From assembly GCA_015179125.1 (NCBI GenBank), contig WHVA01000040.1:186001-250000 (forward strand): DNA of 64,000 nt. The letters are read 5' to 3'. This DNA is from Gautieria morchelliformis. Its lineage: Eukaryota; Basidiomycota; Agaricomycetes; Gomphales; Gomphaceae. Position numbers and translations under genes: made by a program. Shown here piece by piece: positions 31,398 through 44,772 of the stretch; the first letter of the stretch is position 1; each line of letters opens with the position of its first letter. The notes under the pieces are model-generated. The model was not told the origin of the DNA, searched no databases, and worked only from the letters and a program-made list of their open reading frames with translations.

Positions 31398-33604
31398 ATG
31401 GACACTAATCGCCAACAGGTTATTATCAAGGTCTATATCTTATACCTACGGTGTTATTGCTCTCACTCATGTTTTCACCCAGGTTTTTTTCGCAAAGTAT
31501 AAGAATACCCTTGGACCTCAAGTCATTTCGTTTGTTGAAGAGTTGCTAGATCGCCACGGCATAGAAGACGAAGACGTCGCTAGCTCTGTAGAGCATCTGG
31601 CTAGAGAATATAACCGACAAGATGGTATGCTTGTGACCTCGATATATCTGGCACGATGATCATGTCAGCTCCAGACGCGGAGATGGTTGTGCGACTTGAC
31701 GTGTTACGAAGGGTGTATGAAACCATGCAGAATTCACAGACAACGGGAGATGAGGACCTCATGGACGACAGGCTAGACACCGATAGCCAATTGTATTTCG
31801 TTGATGCATTTGAGATGCCAATGTGGCATTGGTCTCCAGAACGTAGCACATTCGAGAAGTACACGGAAAAGATACTAACTCTCTGGATATTGTCTGACAG
31901 TCCTCTTTAGGTTATCCCGTAAATTGACTGTGTCTGGATCTCCAGAATCGCGAGTTTTAGCAGTACGGGATCGATTGAATATAATCAAGCAGACCATTTT
32001 GCGTAACGATAATTTCTCACCCCGTCCATTTGGGGGAGCAGGTCGGGAAACGTTCCTGAGAGTTGGTTAGCGACAAATCTCATGCTAGTCCAAGACTGAC
32101 TGTATGGATAGCTTTCGACGACCAAAGATCTTTTAGGCCGAACTGGCGTAGATTTTTTGTTGTTCGGTATGCTGGCCCATAATCAAGAAGGCAAACTTTG
32201 CCTTGAAGATCTGGATGGAAAGGTTGCGCTAGATGTCACCATCGAGGTAACGTCGATTCTGCCCATGGTCCCTGAAAAATCAAATTGCATTTTTCAGGCG
32301 CATACTAGTGAAGGTTTCTTCACAGACGGCTGCTTCGCGTTAGTGGAAGGGACGTATACTGATGAAGAGGTTCTCCTGGTTAATGCCATTGGGCATCCGC
32401 CCTGCGAGAGGCGAGCAGAGACAAGGCAGGTATTAAGTTTCCGTTACCTATGTTCTTTCATCAGACAGCAAACATCCTCTAGGGCTATATATGGTCACAT
32501 TGATTTCCTTGGCAAAGGGGCCACTACAGTATTGGAAGATGTAAAGCAGCACTTGGTTCACTTTCACTGATGCCTGCTAAATATTGATGCGCAGTATATA
32601 GAACAGGCTTGCAGAACAACTGTCGGAGCATACACAGCTAACATTCTTCATCCTTTCTGATTTATGGTTGGATCATCCCCGGACGATGGTTGGACTCCGT
32701 AAATTGTTTCAGAATTGCATCGAAAACAACTGGCTCCCAAAAGTCTTTATCATGTGTGGTAACTTCTCCAGCAAGGGCGTGGCCAAAGGCAGTGGGCGGA
32801 ACATAATGAAATATCAAGGTCAGCTATTTGCCGCTTGCTTGTGCATGAGCTACTGCTCAGGATAATACAGATGATTTCGATGCCTTGGCCGATCTGATAG
32901 CGTCGTACCCCGTCATCACACGTAGATGTCATTTTGTATTTGTGCCAGGCCCTCAAGATCCTTGCTCTTCCACTATCCTTCCACGGCGTCCAATACTTCC
33001 CAGTTTCACTACGCGACTGAAAGCAAAGATCCCTAAAGTATATCTTGCGAGCAACCCATGTCGCATCAGATTCTTCAGCCAGGAGATTGTTGTATTCAGG
33101 GAAGATATGATGGCTCGTATGCTTCGAAACCTAGTTGGGGTCAAACCTAACCCGGGAACGGATGATCTTAAACGATATGTAAGTTCTACAGATTGTCTTC
33201 CGACATATTTTCGTGGCTTATTCTGGTATGTCATCAGCTAGTTCAATCTGTCATCGACCAATGCCATCTTTCCCCTTTAACTACTCACATACAGCCTACT
33301 TTGTGTGAATATGATCATTCCCTGAGACTGTACCCAATGCCTACCACAGTGAGTTTTCAGACTCTGCCGATGGCACAATACCTCATGCAACTCCCAGTTG
33401 GTTCTTGCAGATAAATATGAACGCTATGAGTTGACTTACGAAGGTTGCCATGTCTTCAACCCTGGCAGTTTTTTAGGGGCATCTTATGCATTTTCTACCT
33501 ACTATCCGGCAACTGGGAAGTCAGAACCATCGTGAGTTGGGATCAGAGAGCTACTTCAAATCTTCAGTCTAACAAAAAGGATCCTTAGAGAGCTAGACGT
33601 ATGA
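31398..33604 (+). CDS. DPB2: DNA polymerase epsilon subunit B (Dpb2/POLE2)
   Basis: Second subunit of the leading-strand replicative polymerase, also needed for CMG helicase assembly. It is a many-exon gene. A short first exon ('[11 protein letters not shown]') leads to '[20 protein letters not shown]'. The OB-fold part follows ('[15 protein letters not shown]', '[15 protein letters not shown]'). Then comes the inactive calcineurin-like phosphoesterase domain ('[12 protein letters not shown]', '[11 protein letters not shown]', '[11 protein letters not shown]', '[11 protein letters not shown]', '[12 protein letters not shown]', '[12 protein letters not shown]'). The end was placed after a last intron (SEPS-ELDV, stop 33,602-33,604); without it a TGA occurs at 33,533-33,535. 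The MluI box just upstream fits cell-cycle expression. Confidence 0.92.
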
Positions 33605-33997
33605 GCTGTGCAACAGGTTTTGACTAGAGTTTTTATTCAGAGAACATTCGTCGTTATTTATGCTTTCTTATGTATTGCACTTCTGAAAAGACATAGCAAC
33701 TGTAGGTCCCAAAATCACCCATCAGCGAACGCGACATTAGCATAGCAGTGCAGGAACCAGAATGCTCAGGAATATGTCAAACATGAAGCATTTGAATTAT
33801 CGGTTTATCACCTTCAGAGTCGCTAAACAGATTTTCTCTTAATAAATTCTCATCAAATGTCTGAAATATTCAAACTTCCAATGTGCCACACGATCGGTTC
33901 ATTGTCACGTGACTCATGTATTTGCTTACTCAACACTCGTCGTGGCTTTGTGGCAACCTGACTTATTTTGGGGTCTACGGTTCATATCATACTGCCA
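33605..33997. other. Intergenic region upstream of FMP27
   Basis: AT-rich; contains 'gtcacgtgac' (a palindromic CACGTG box near 33,905), about 90 bases upstream of the FMP27 start. No gene seen. Confidence 0.5.
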
Positions 33998-36900
33998 ATG
34001 CAGCTCCTCATCGACATCTGGCATGTTACTAGTCGTCTTGTAAATGCATTGCTATTCAACCCGCCCAGTCTTCCCGGATGGGCGACGTGGTTCACCCTCG
34101 TTATCAGGACTATCGTTGTCCTTGTCATATTCCGTAGGAATATCGCACCCTTTCTCTTAGCAAAAGTTACGCGGCGCATCCGGGCGCGAAGCATCAGCAT
34201 TCTTTCCATCAAAGGTCTTTATTTTCACAGTGCTGGACGGACCTGGAGAGTCGAACGTATCGGCTGGTCATTTCATCCTTGGGCAGAGAGCCGTTTGTCA
34301 GTTAAAATCGAAGGATTACGGCTGGAAATTTCCAAACCTCGTACAGTTGTTCGACGCAACCGACAACCTCAGCCGCGAATAACGGCGCGACGTTTAATGG
34401 CACCGTTGGTGTGTATTAGGGAGGTTCTTTTATCATTGGAACGGCTGTGGGAGTGGCTATTGATGAGCTCACGATTCACATGGCTCCGAACTGCATTTTC
34501 CTCCAGTTTCATCCTCGCAGCTCAATTATTCATTCGGTGTCTGCCGTCCCTCACTCAGCATCTGGATTTCGAACTGGACACTGTGATCATAACCTTCGAG
34601 GCATTGCTGGGGGCTCAGCTCACAATTCATGGTATCACACTCGGTACTAAGGTCGAGTTCTCGCAGATGGACAAAGAAATTGAGGCTCCAAGTTCGGATT
34701 CGAGACGACCTGGGGTGGGTGTTAGGCGCGTAACATCGCATCATTGGAATTCAATGTTACGCGGTGGTGCGGATCGTTTTTGGGAACGTATTTGGGGTCA
34801 GACGGAGGGCTTCGCGGCTGTGCATGTCTCTGTTCGTGAACTTTCAGGTCATATGCCCCCACGTCCCCCACTTTGCCATCTCCGCAGTCACCGTATAAAG
34901 GAAACAAATGGTCTGCCTCCTCAGACAACGGGTTTGGCCTTGGGCATCAACTTCCATCTGATTTATTTCTATGTGTTGCTGCACCCCACATTATAGTCTC
35001 AACACAATTTAGTCCAAAACTTTTGACTCTTCAGCGGCATAGTTTAGATTTTTCACTAGATATTGCCGCGATCGATGCCTCAGCAGATCGATTCCAGTCA
35101 CTTCTTGATCTCATCTCGACCGACAAGTCAGAGGAAGGGGAGAAAATGACACCCAAGCACACTGGACCCTCGTCTTCCCCATCATCGGTTCGTGCATCAC
35201 CACCACCTCCTGGTGTATCGCCAATCTTAGATCTTCCTGTCTCACCGACGTCACCATTCAAAAATGCGTTCTCTCAAATGGTTAGTGCAGCATCCCTCCT
35301 CATAACGGACGCAATCTTACATTGAACTAGCGTGGTGCTATGTCTTCGCACCCCCTTCCTGTCCATCGCCTTAAAAGGCCAAAGGTTCAGGTATGATGCA
35401 TGTTCGACTAGTAGGGATTCACGTCTTACATCAAACGATTTAGCCTTTAGTCACGGCATTCAATTCTATTCAAGTTCGTTTCCCATCCATCAGGGTATTC
35501 CACAGGTCTTCCTCCAATTCGAGTAGACAAACTCACCTATATACCGTTGATGGTGTCAATTTCAAACTGGGGCTCAGCAACCCTAGTACGAATCGGTTGC
35601 ATCGCGAATGGTTCGGTTCCGGGAGCCAATCATCATTGGATGGATCGATATACGCTCTTTCGTGGCACATTGGTTTAGCGACAATAGGACGTTTGCCTGT
35701 GATGGGCGCACCAGTTCGCCTACTGGCCTTACATAAAATAGAGATTGGCCTTGTTGCTCATCATTGGCCGCTAACCCTGACCACAGTACCCCGATTTTTA
35801 CCCGGTGACCCCAACGGCTCCTTCGTGGCATGCGATATATCTGTCCTTAGGTTTCATGTAACTGAGCAACTTGAGGAGCTTCGAACAAGTGTAGATTCGG
35901 CCATGCCGAATAAACCTACTGCTTCTTCCGACTCAATTGCTATGACGTTATCGAATATTCCCCGTATTGAACTTCGGATTGCATGTAGCGACATTCGAGC
36001 CTCTCTTACGACGCGGGACATGAAATCCGCACACACCACCTCGATGCTTGCTCTTCACACCCCTGGTTTCAGTGCCAATTTTAGCACTGCGTTTGCTATG
36101 GGTACTAGCAAGGCAGTGCTTGGTATCTTCCCAAATTTTCATCAGGGAGATGTTCATATGGACGCCAAATGTTACGCGTTTTTGCAACCCACTTTCGTCC
36201 GAGTAGGATTGGCACATGATTGCGAAGATGGCGCGGAATATGAATGGGAGAACACAGAGGAACCTGATCCATTCATCAGTGTAGACGAGGTGGAACTTTC
36301 GATGACTTGCAACACCCTTGGTCACAAAGATATCGACGATGGTGTTGTTATAGAACCCGGTACGTCTGTACTGGACATAAGGTGCATTACGGACGATGTC
36401 TCCATTGAAATATGGAAGCGCGAGAGCATCGCGGCAATGCTCACTTTCGCTGATGCTGTCGGGTCGCCCGGTAATGTCCGACAGGCGACACCTCCCTCAA
36501 CAATACTAGATGGCTTTCGCCCTGGGATAGCCGCTCATTTTGCCATCCGGTGTTTAACTTGCGTCCTTACAGGTTCCGATATAAACCCACATTGTGGCCT
36601 TGAGCTCTCAAGAGGCCTCGAGCTCCGCACAGGTATTTGCCTACAATACTATTGCAAGCAGTCACTCCATCATCCTCAGCATGTGAGAAGTCGGATTTCT
36701 CATGACCTGGATCGAGAACAGTTAGGCCTTTCAGCAGACCTCCTGGTCCTAGCAATGGAGGTAGCTCAGACAGAATCCGACCCCCAAGATATTTCGGCTG
36801 TTCTTCAATGCCTGACGTGGCAGACGATCTGTCGTAAGGTCACATCGACCCGTTATGAGTATGGGACGGACTATGATGTACAAGGAAGCAACAACGAAGG

Positions 36901-39900
36901 TCGTTTTATTTTCATTCCGCGAACGGTCACGAAGGTCCGCCTTTGTCGGCGGAGACGAACCTCCCCCCAAATTGATCTGTCAGCTGAAGAGACATGCGAC
37001 GTTTCTTTGAATATACCTCACGTGCGGAGTCAATTGGATCTTCTAAATGCGTATTCCGCCCTTCTTGCATCGCATACATTGAAATTGTTTATCCCTCGTC
37101 AATCCAACATCCATGGCATAAGTAAACCCACCAGCACCCGAGCCACCACGTTTAGATTACAGGTGGCCAATGCGCATATATTCTCTTATTTACCGCTGCA
37201 CGAGCGAATGTTCATTCGAGTGCTCTCGGTGTCTTTGGAGCAGAGTGACGTCGTTCTCAAAGCTGAATGCGGTTCTGTCACCGCGTGGGTGACAAGTCCA
37301 CAAGTCAAGGATAAATGGGAGGAATTGTCCCGTTTATATGGTGGAAGTGTCACGGTGACCGGAAAGCTCCCAGGAGCCAAGGTGGCAGTGTCAGCCAAGG
37401 GTCTCCGGATTGCGATCCCTCACGGCTATGTTCTTTCTGAACTGATTTTAAACGTAAATCTTGTGATAAAATCTCTTCGACACCTGCACCGCGTTGTATC
37501 CCTTGGACATTATATTCCTCTGGAATCGCCTGGGGCCGAACCTCCCAAACAGCTGTTGGTAATTGACATCTTCATTCGTACCACTACATTGGAGGCTGCC
37601 GATGACCCCTTTGAGTCAAAGCTGGGGCTCATTTGGAGAACAGGTTTTCAGGCGCAGAAGATTCGACGTGAGCGGGAGCTTGCGTTTGAAGCCAAACTTC
37701 GTGCCATCATGGCGTCGGGTGACTCTGAGGTTCATGTGGACTCCTCACCCCAGTCTGACATCCGTTATCGTTTTACTTCAAAGCGATCAACTTCTTTGGC
37801 TGATGCGCGCGCCAGACTGAACATGGTACATTCTAACAGTTGGATTAACTCCATGTCGCGCCAAAAGGATGAAATCGGTAAAAAAGAAAATGCAATTTTG
37901 AGGCAGCTTCGCCATGCCACCAACACTATTGGACCCCACGTTCCGTTACCTATCGCTATTCACATGCCAGAGAAGACACCGCCTCTTTTCCGTGCAGTAG
38001 TCAATGGACTCTCTGTATCTCTAGCCCCGCCGAACTTTCCTGCAGGTTACGAAGGCTTCCTCGGGGATCTCGGAGGTATGCCTTCTTCAACGGAATACAC
38101 TTTACTGCTGCCTATGCATTTAAAATGCAGTCTTGATGCTGCGATGATGAACATCAGAGACTACCCTCTACCTCTCCTCAGTGTCCCATTTCACGTTGAC
38201 GGTCCTAGTCTGGAATTTGACACGGACCTGGTAATCGCGGAGGAAGCGGGCTCTACCGATTCTGTGGAATGGTTCGAGTGTCCTCTTATTCCGCACAATG
38301 CTGGAATCGTTGGGGCGAGCGCGTTTGTTATCCAAGTCCCTAAGACCATCATGCCAGTGAAAAGCTATGCAAACCCGGACATCAGATTCTGTACCAAATC
38401 AGTCACCGAGTTTACTTGGGGTGTTTCATACAATCCCGCCGTTCAAGAAGTCATGCGTGTGGTAGGCAACTTCTATTCATTGGGCTCATTGGGTCTTGTC
38501 TGAAGGCGAGAATCAGATAGAAACGCTGTCCCACCCTCCCCAAGATCCATCTCCAGCTATCGGATTTTGGGTATGGTCCGTATATCTTTATGAAGTGGTC
38601 ACGGTTAATTTAAGTTGTAGGATAAACTTCGCCTTGTATTTCATTGGCGGATCAGTGCTACATTCCAAGGTGGCGCGCATCTCCATTTCAAAGGTCAGTA
38701 TTACTAGGCTGTACTATTAAAGTTTTTACCGACCACTTCAATAGGTTCCCGTGACCCGTATCACATCAGTGATGCTGGGGCAGGCTTTGACTTCTGCTGG
38801 GACGGCAATGTCTCCATCAACGTAGGACATGGCAATGACGAACAAGAACTGATTCAGCTCAGGTCAGATACAATGTTAATAACCATTCCGGAGTAAGCTT
38901 TTACTTCTTGCTTTCATGTCCATTCGGTTGAGATGTATGCGTAGTCATGAAACTATTGATGAGGGGACTGCAATCGGTGACTTAGCTCGCACTCTGGAAC
39001 GTAGAAGTCAGACTTCCTCTGCTCAAACACTTAGGAGCGATAGAAAGATATGCGCTAAGTTCAGCAACGGCATTCGTTGGGGAATCGGGTTATCTTTGGA
39101 ACGCACTTGCGGCTCCGAGTGCAAAAAATGCAGTGGTGACACTTTCAGCCGAAAATGTCGATTTTTCACTTTCGTCCCGCATTATGAGGTTGTACTACAC
39201 TCTATCAGTGGTAACAATAAGGTCTGCATTCATTTTTCACAGCGGAGGGATTTGTTGATAATTGTGTAGAAATTTGAAGACTCGTACGCTGGGTTCCGGT
39301 CCAACTTTATACATTTTTCAACATCCCTCATCTCACCACTCCGGCAAGGCGGGGAGACAAGACATAACAGTTTTCACCTCACCCCTAAAGCTTTTGCGCA
39401 CTTCTGGTCTTGGTGGCACCTTTTTGACAGTGCTTTATCGTTGCCTATTCGCCAGGGGAGCCTTTTTCCTGATTCACGCCCTCCTTCAAAGAAGTTTGGT
39501 CGGCATTTAGCCACTCTCAAATATCGAATCATCTTCTCCTCTGTTTACATTGCACATGTCTACAAGGTTGACAGTGGAAACGCTTGGGCTGCGGGTGAAT
39601 CCCATTGCGTCGGGGTGAGCTTGACACGTACAGCCTATCTCTTCATCATAACTGACGAGGCGACGAACTATAAGGTTAAAGCACTTCTAGAGCACTTCCA
39701 GGCTGACATGCACCAACGAGAGGAAGAAACGTATCTGAACCAGCGGGAAGGGGACGAACCCAAAATTTTGAGGCACAAGCCCTTCAGTGCCGTCGATGTT
39801 GTGATTACTGGTATTGACCTTCGAGCTCTTTTTGCTGTGTTTGCTGAACCCCAGAAAAAATACATTTCGTTGAAGGAATCGCTGCCAAGCGTAACTAGGT

Positions 39901-42900
39901 TTTGGGATGATTTGGACCCAATTCCGTTGCCTTCCACTTGGCTAGACATTGATGATTTCAAGGAAATTGACTGGCTCCCTAGCGACAAGGAGCCCAACCT
40001 GTATCTCCACGAGACGGCTCACTGCCCACGGTTCGTATATTTCAAACGCACTCCTCGAACGGCTTTCCTACAAGGCGGGTACGGTGCTGGTCGATCTAAT
40101 ACAAAATTTGGTGAAGAAGAAACCCACAAGTGCCTGATGGGAAAAGAACCAAGTGGGTCGCACGTCTCACACATCGCTCTTAGGTTGATAAAACTTCCCT
40201 AGGCGCTCTAGAAGTTCAACTTGAGTTTGGTGAAAAACGGCTGGTGGAACTACGTGCCCGACTAGCGGATGCTCTGAGAACACACAATGGTGAAACATCC
40301 CATGATACCGCCTACGGTGACTCGAGCGAAAAGCCCTTTAACTGGCGAAGCAACGTAAGCTCCCTTATATTTGTGGCCTTTACGACACCGACATGAAGGC
40401 TAGGTGGCCAGAGAGACGAGTATCACTCAAATGATAGCTCTATTAGAGAGATACACTCAACATTTGTCTACCTTGCGTGCCTCGTCTGCAGACTGTGGAT
40501 CAAGTGGCTATAAATCGGCGGATGATATTTACGACATGCCTGCAGATATTCAACTTCCGCAAGAACTGGGCGAATTTGCAAATGTATATCAAGTCCATTG
40601 TCCCAAGATCAACTTGAATAATACCACTCGTGACGTAATTCGTTTCGCTTCTTTTAGCTTCCCTTGTTGAGACTTATATGAATTCACGCAGATACTTCAA
40701 AAGTACTACCTTGCATCGAGGGCGCGTATGGGTGCGTACAAGATGCATCCTATTGACCATCCAGTTAATATATACAATGACTTAGGTTTTGAATATCACA
40801 TGTCAGCGAGAGCTGTCAAGTTTATACGAGATCAAGCGCATACAACTCGAGGCCCTCCTCGAAATCCGAACCCTGAAAAGCGACGTCCGCGAGCAGGAAG
40901 TGCCCAGGCTGCCGCACAGGCTGTTCGTCGCATGCTGACGGGTGATGAACGACAAAAAGACGACAAAGAGATACACAACGAAGAACGAACCAGCAAGTTG
41001 ACTAACGCTGACCCTCTGTATGGCTGGGGTCGAGGTGTTTCTGAACGAAAGGCTCATCTATGCCTGCTTCTTAAGCCTCAGATTGTTCTACGCAGCGAAC
41101 GCAGTACACGCTCCAAACTCGTTCTCGCTGCTGACCATGTTGTACTTCGGAACTACGTCATTCTTGATATATTTAACGCTGAAGATCCAGTCAGCGGGTA
41201 TATCATGCATAGGTAAGATCATACAGTTCACGACATGAAATGCTCATCATGCCTGGAAACAGGAATTACGCCAATATCGACCGCCTCCAGGTCTTTCAGC
41301 CCGTAGATGATGCATCCGCCGATCATCTTCCTTTAGAGGTTTTCCTTGATTTCCGTTGTGAATCACGGGACTTCGATAGACTTGTGCCTCAAACTAACGC
41401 AACACTTCGCTATGACAAATTCAATCGCTTGCGGCTGCGCAATGACGCGACCACTCTAGCCGTCTATTCAACTGATGGTGAAATGGACATGGTCGATCAT
41501 CTTCAGCATGAAATGGTAAGGTTTATCAAAGGCACCATGTTCATCTTTGATAAAAGTCTGTAGGATTTGATCGCCATCCAAGTTCCTCGTTTCCAGATTG
41601 CTGCGGATGCGGCTGCCTTTGCATCCATCGCTGACGTCGTTACGGACCTTCTTCTTTTTAGCGATCCTGTCCACAAGGCCCGCATGACGCAACTAGAAAC
41701 AATGCTGTTTAGCTACGATTTTACCGATCTGCCCTCCGCCGCCAAAGTAGTTGCAGATTTGCAGTCGCGGATAAGGCGGCTCATCCGGATTGAAGGGGAA
41801 TGCGCTCTCAAAGCGACTGATCTAAGTGCCACTGATCAACAGGACCTACTCGCTAGCAAAGCGCATATCCTCACTCTGTCCCAGGAGCTTAATTTGATTT
41901 TCGACGCCATCAGACTGGCGCAAGACAAAGCAGATGATCGCAACCAAGAGAAAAAATCGGCCTTGCACCTTCGAATTTCATCCTCCGAGATCTCGTGGCA
42001 GATGCTGGATGAAAGTCGAGAGCTTCTTGCGAAACTGGCAGTTCGAGGAATTGATTACTCTTGGATGAGCCGTCAAGACAGCTCGACGACATCTGTTCTG
42101 TGGGCTGTCGATCTCCAGGCATTTGATGGCTCGCCCAATGCCCTCTGGCCTGAGATATTGGCGAAACATGACGACCCTCCGACACATCGTATGGTTCGAG
42201 TACGCCCCTCCACCAATTTCATGTGGAAATAATCTGACATCATCGCTATTCATTTAGCGGGGTCTGTTTGCTGAGGCTCAGTGGAAAGTCCTTGCCCCGG
42301 TGGGAGGTATCTCAATATATGATTATTTCGAACTGGAATTACACCCCATTCGTCTCGCGCTTGAAACACAACTGGGAAATAAACTCGTGGATTATTTGAT
42401 CCCCGGGCGGCGTTCTCGACGGGAAGCAATGGGGTCAGATTCAGCTACACTTGCGGAACCATATGACCATGCGTCTCACTCTACACCTTATCATGACACG
42501 GAGCCGTTTGACAAATTCGTACCTCAACTCGCGGTCTATCCGCCACAAGAGAATGAATCAACACCTACCTGGACGGCTCGCCAGGAGACAAAGCGAAAGG
42601 AGCGGCCAATTGCATCCCGATCCTTTTCTAATCTCAGGTCGGCTGCTGCAGAGTCCAGCAGGAAAGGATACCACGCACCAGGGTTGCCTAAGTCGAGATC
42701 CTCCACTGCGTTGGTCCAACGTAAAGACTCCATGGAGTCGAACGATGGCGGAAAAGTTAGTCCTATTCCCAAATCTGGGACAGCGTCAAGCAATGAGGAT
42801 GGCGACGCCTCGGAGATGCGGCATAGGTCGGCTCAAAAAACCTTTGTCCATGTAAAAGTTCCCAGGTACGATATGATACGTTTAGTATCCTATATTGCTA

Positions 42901-43532
42901 GGCTAACACTAGGGGCTAGTGTGCATGTTCTACTGAGTGTCATGGTATTGCTTGTTTCAGGTGCGGTATATGCCGATATCTAATACCCCCTTTTTTTCAG
43001 AAGGGACGAGGATTCTTAGTGCGCGATGCGCGCCTCCGTACACATGATCTGGAATGGCGAAACCGGACTTCAAGCGTGGGTGTACCCTTACCTTTCTTTT
43101 AGTGAATGTTCTCATTGTCCATTTCAGTTCGAAGGTCTTATCAATCAGTTCATCCCATCGGATCCTTCCTTACGCGGCTGGGTTAAAGTCGCTTGGCAGC
43201 AGCCGGTATTTAGCGTTGGGGGCGTGGTCAAAGAACTCATCACAAAAACGCAATGGGGGAGATTAGGAAAGAGTCCGGACACTACCAGTACTTCAGCAGG
43301 CAGGCGTAAGATTAACGGACGCCGATCTGAAGATGGTGCGATGCAAGCCCCTTCTGATCCTTTGGAAAGTTCCTCCGCAGACAACCATCCACTCCCGTTG
43401 CAAAGAGTTGGAAGCCGGGCACGACGAGGCAGTGAGGATACTGGAGTGCGGCAGCCACCCCAACAATTCACCACTAGACCACGACTGACGAGCTTATTTC
43501 GACGCCCAGAAACACGAAAACCGAGCATTTGA
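33998..43532 (+). CDS. FMP27: FMP27 / BLTP2 (Hobbit) bridge-like lipid transfer protein
   Basis: Giant rod-shaped protein that forms a hydrophobic groove for bulk lipid transfer at ER-plasma membrane contact sites. The coding span of about 9.5 kb with many short introns matches the family's 2,500-3,000 residues. The N-terminus has a membrane anchor ('WFTLVIRTIVVLVIF') and a chorein-like beginning ('SISILSIKGLYFHSAGRTW'). The longest exon (about 35,600-38,500) holds repeating beta-groove sequence. The FMP27 GFWDK block spans an intron ('IGFW|DKLRLVFHW', near 38,570-38,630), followed by 'GSRDPYHISDAGAGFDF'. Later come 'WLDIDDFKEIDWLPSD', 'LLKPQIVLRSE' and the WPPW-type C-terminal region ('DDPPTHRMVRV', 'VDYLIPGRR', 'VKVAWQQPVFSVGG'). 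The tail is Ser/Arg-rich and disordered. No breaks were recognised, though not every exon border was verified. Confidence 0.9.
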
Positions 43533-43958
43533 TTCATTTATCGGGGCCCTAGTAGATTTCAACTTCATGTAGCCTCTAGCTTGATTTTGTAGCAGTTAGT
43601 TTACTAGTACTGTAAATGATGGAGGTAATGGATTATATATTATTATGTTTACTTTCCTGAGTTCATGCGATCCCCGACTAACGGCTTTGGCTGCGAATCT
43701 AATTAGCGCGCATTGAATATTGAATCATGGTAAGGTGTACAAAACGGGTAATAAGCCGTACTATATACATCAACCCGCTGATTGAGCAAGGAAATGATCA
43801 ACTAACACGGACACAATTGCAAAACAAAGAAAGACCTCCAGGACAATTCGAATAAAGAGGCAGGCCAAGGAAAGGAATGGCTGAAAAGGAGTATAAGTAC
43901 CAAGGACACATGGCGGCTACAAAAACATTAAAGGAACAAACAGAAAGGAGCTAGCTTC
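43533..43958. other. 3' flank of FMP27, nothing recognised
   Basis: AT-rich with 'tatattattatg' near 43,640. No coding frame, RNA gene or repeat identified. Confidence 0.5.
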
Positions 43959-44735
43959 TCAAGTGTCCATCAGCCATTCGTCGTCTAGCAGTTCCAGTGC
44001 CGTAGGCCGTACGCGGGGATCGACGGTCACACCTCAGGATGAAGGCAGGGGCAGGGGCAATGTCTTGCCCGTTCATAACATTATATGCGGGGAGTACTAG
44101 TATATTGTCGATCACGGCAGGAACTGAACCCTTAGAAAGAATCAGAAACTGCTTGCTAATACGTAAAGGTGTTGATACTTTACCTTGCTCGTCAAAGAAA
44201 TCGGTACGGCGTTTACAGGTCTTTAAAAGCTATCTGGAAAACGACCTGAGATTTCAAAGATCCGCTGGAGATGAACATGTTAGAGGGTCGTGGCGGAAGA
44301 CTCCCAAGCACCCCACAGACCATATGTCGATGGGTGTAGACCACATGGCTTCCGATGCACGAAGGAGAACTGGCTGAGCTTGCTCCAGGTGTTGCTTGGC
44401 GGGAGGTGCTGAAGATGAGTGAATTGATCGGGTGGGAAGCGATAGTTCACGCGAAATCATGTCAGACGTCGGTGCGGCCATTCATCTGTCCTACGGAGGC
44501 TAGTCATGTTCTTTCCTATGACATTGGTGACATGGCAAATGTGAGGACCGTGGTAGCTTGTCTCAGTGAACAGATGGAGGCAGTCTTTATTGCCTGGGTG
44601 ATTAAGCTTGGCCGTTTGAATTTCTAAGATCATCGAGGGCAGGCGGTAAGCGCCTGTGGCGGAGTTTGCGCCACGTTCAGTAATTATCCATGACGTACAG
44701 TGCTCCCATCCGGAAGCATTAATGGCCAGTATCAC
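43959..44735 (-). pseudogene. Protein kinase (SRPK-like) pseudogene
   Basis: Kinase fragments appear in the correct order on the minus strand: 'EIQTAKLNHPGNKDCLHLF' and 'HGPHICHVTNVIG' (N-lobe, helix C to hinge), 'LLRASEAMWSTPIDIWSVGC' (APE-like and DxWSxG motifs), 'KTCKRRTDFFDEQG' and the C-terminal 'DPRVRPTALELLDDEWLM'. The glycine loop with the ATP-binding Lys, and the catalytic HRD/DFG region, are absent. The frame is interrupted before 'LLKTCKRR'. The family would phosphorylate SR-type or similar proteins. With the active site gone it is a relic. It lies head to head with the DUF2985 gene. Confidence 0.72.
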
Positions 44736-44772
44736 TACACACTAATTGCTCCAGGCGCCACAGGCCATTATC

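Noticed and set aside
42451-42855. Alternative plus frame of 134 codons within FMP27
   Set aside because: Out-of-frame shadow of the FMP27 exon; its translation has no family features.
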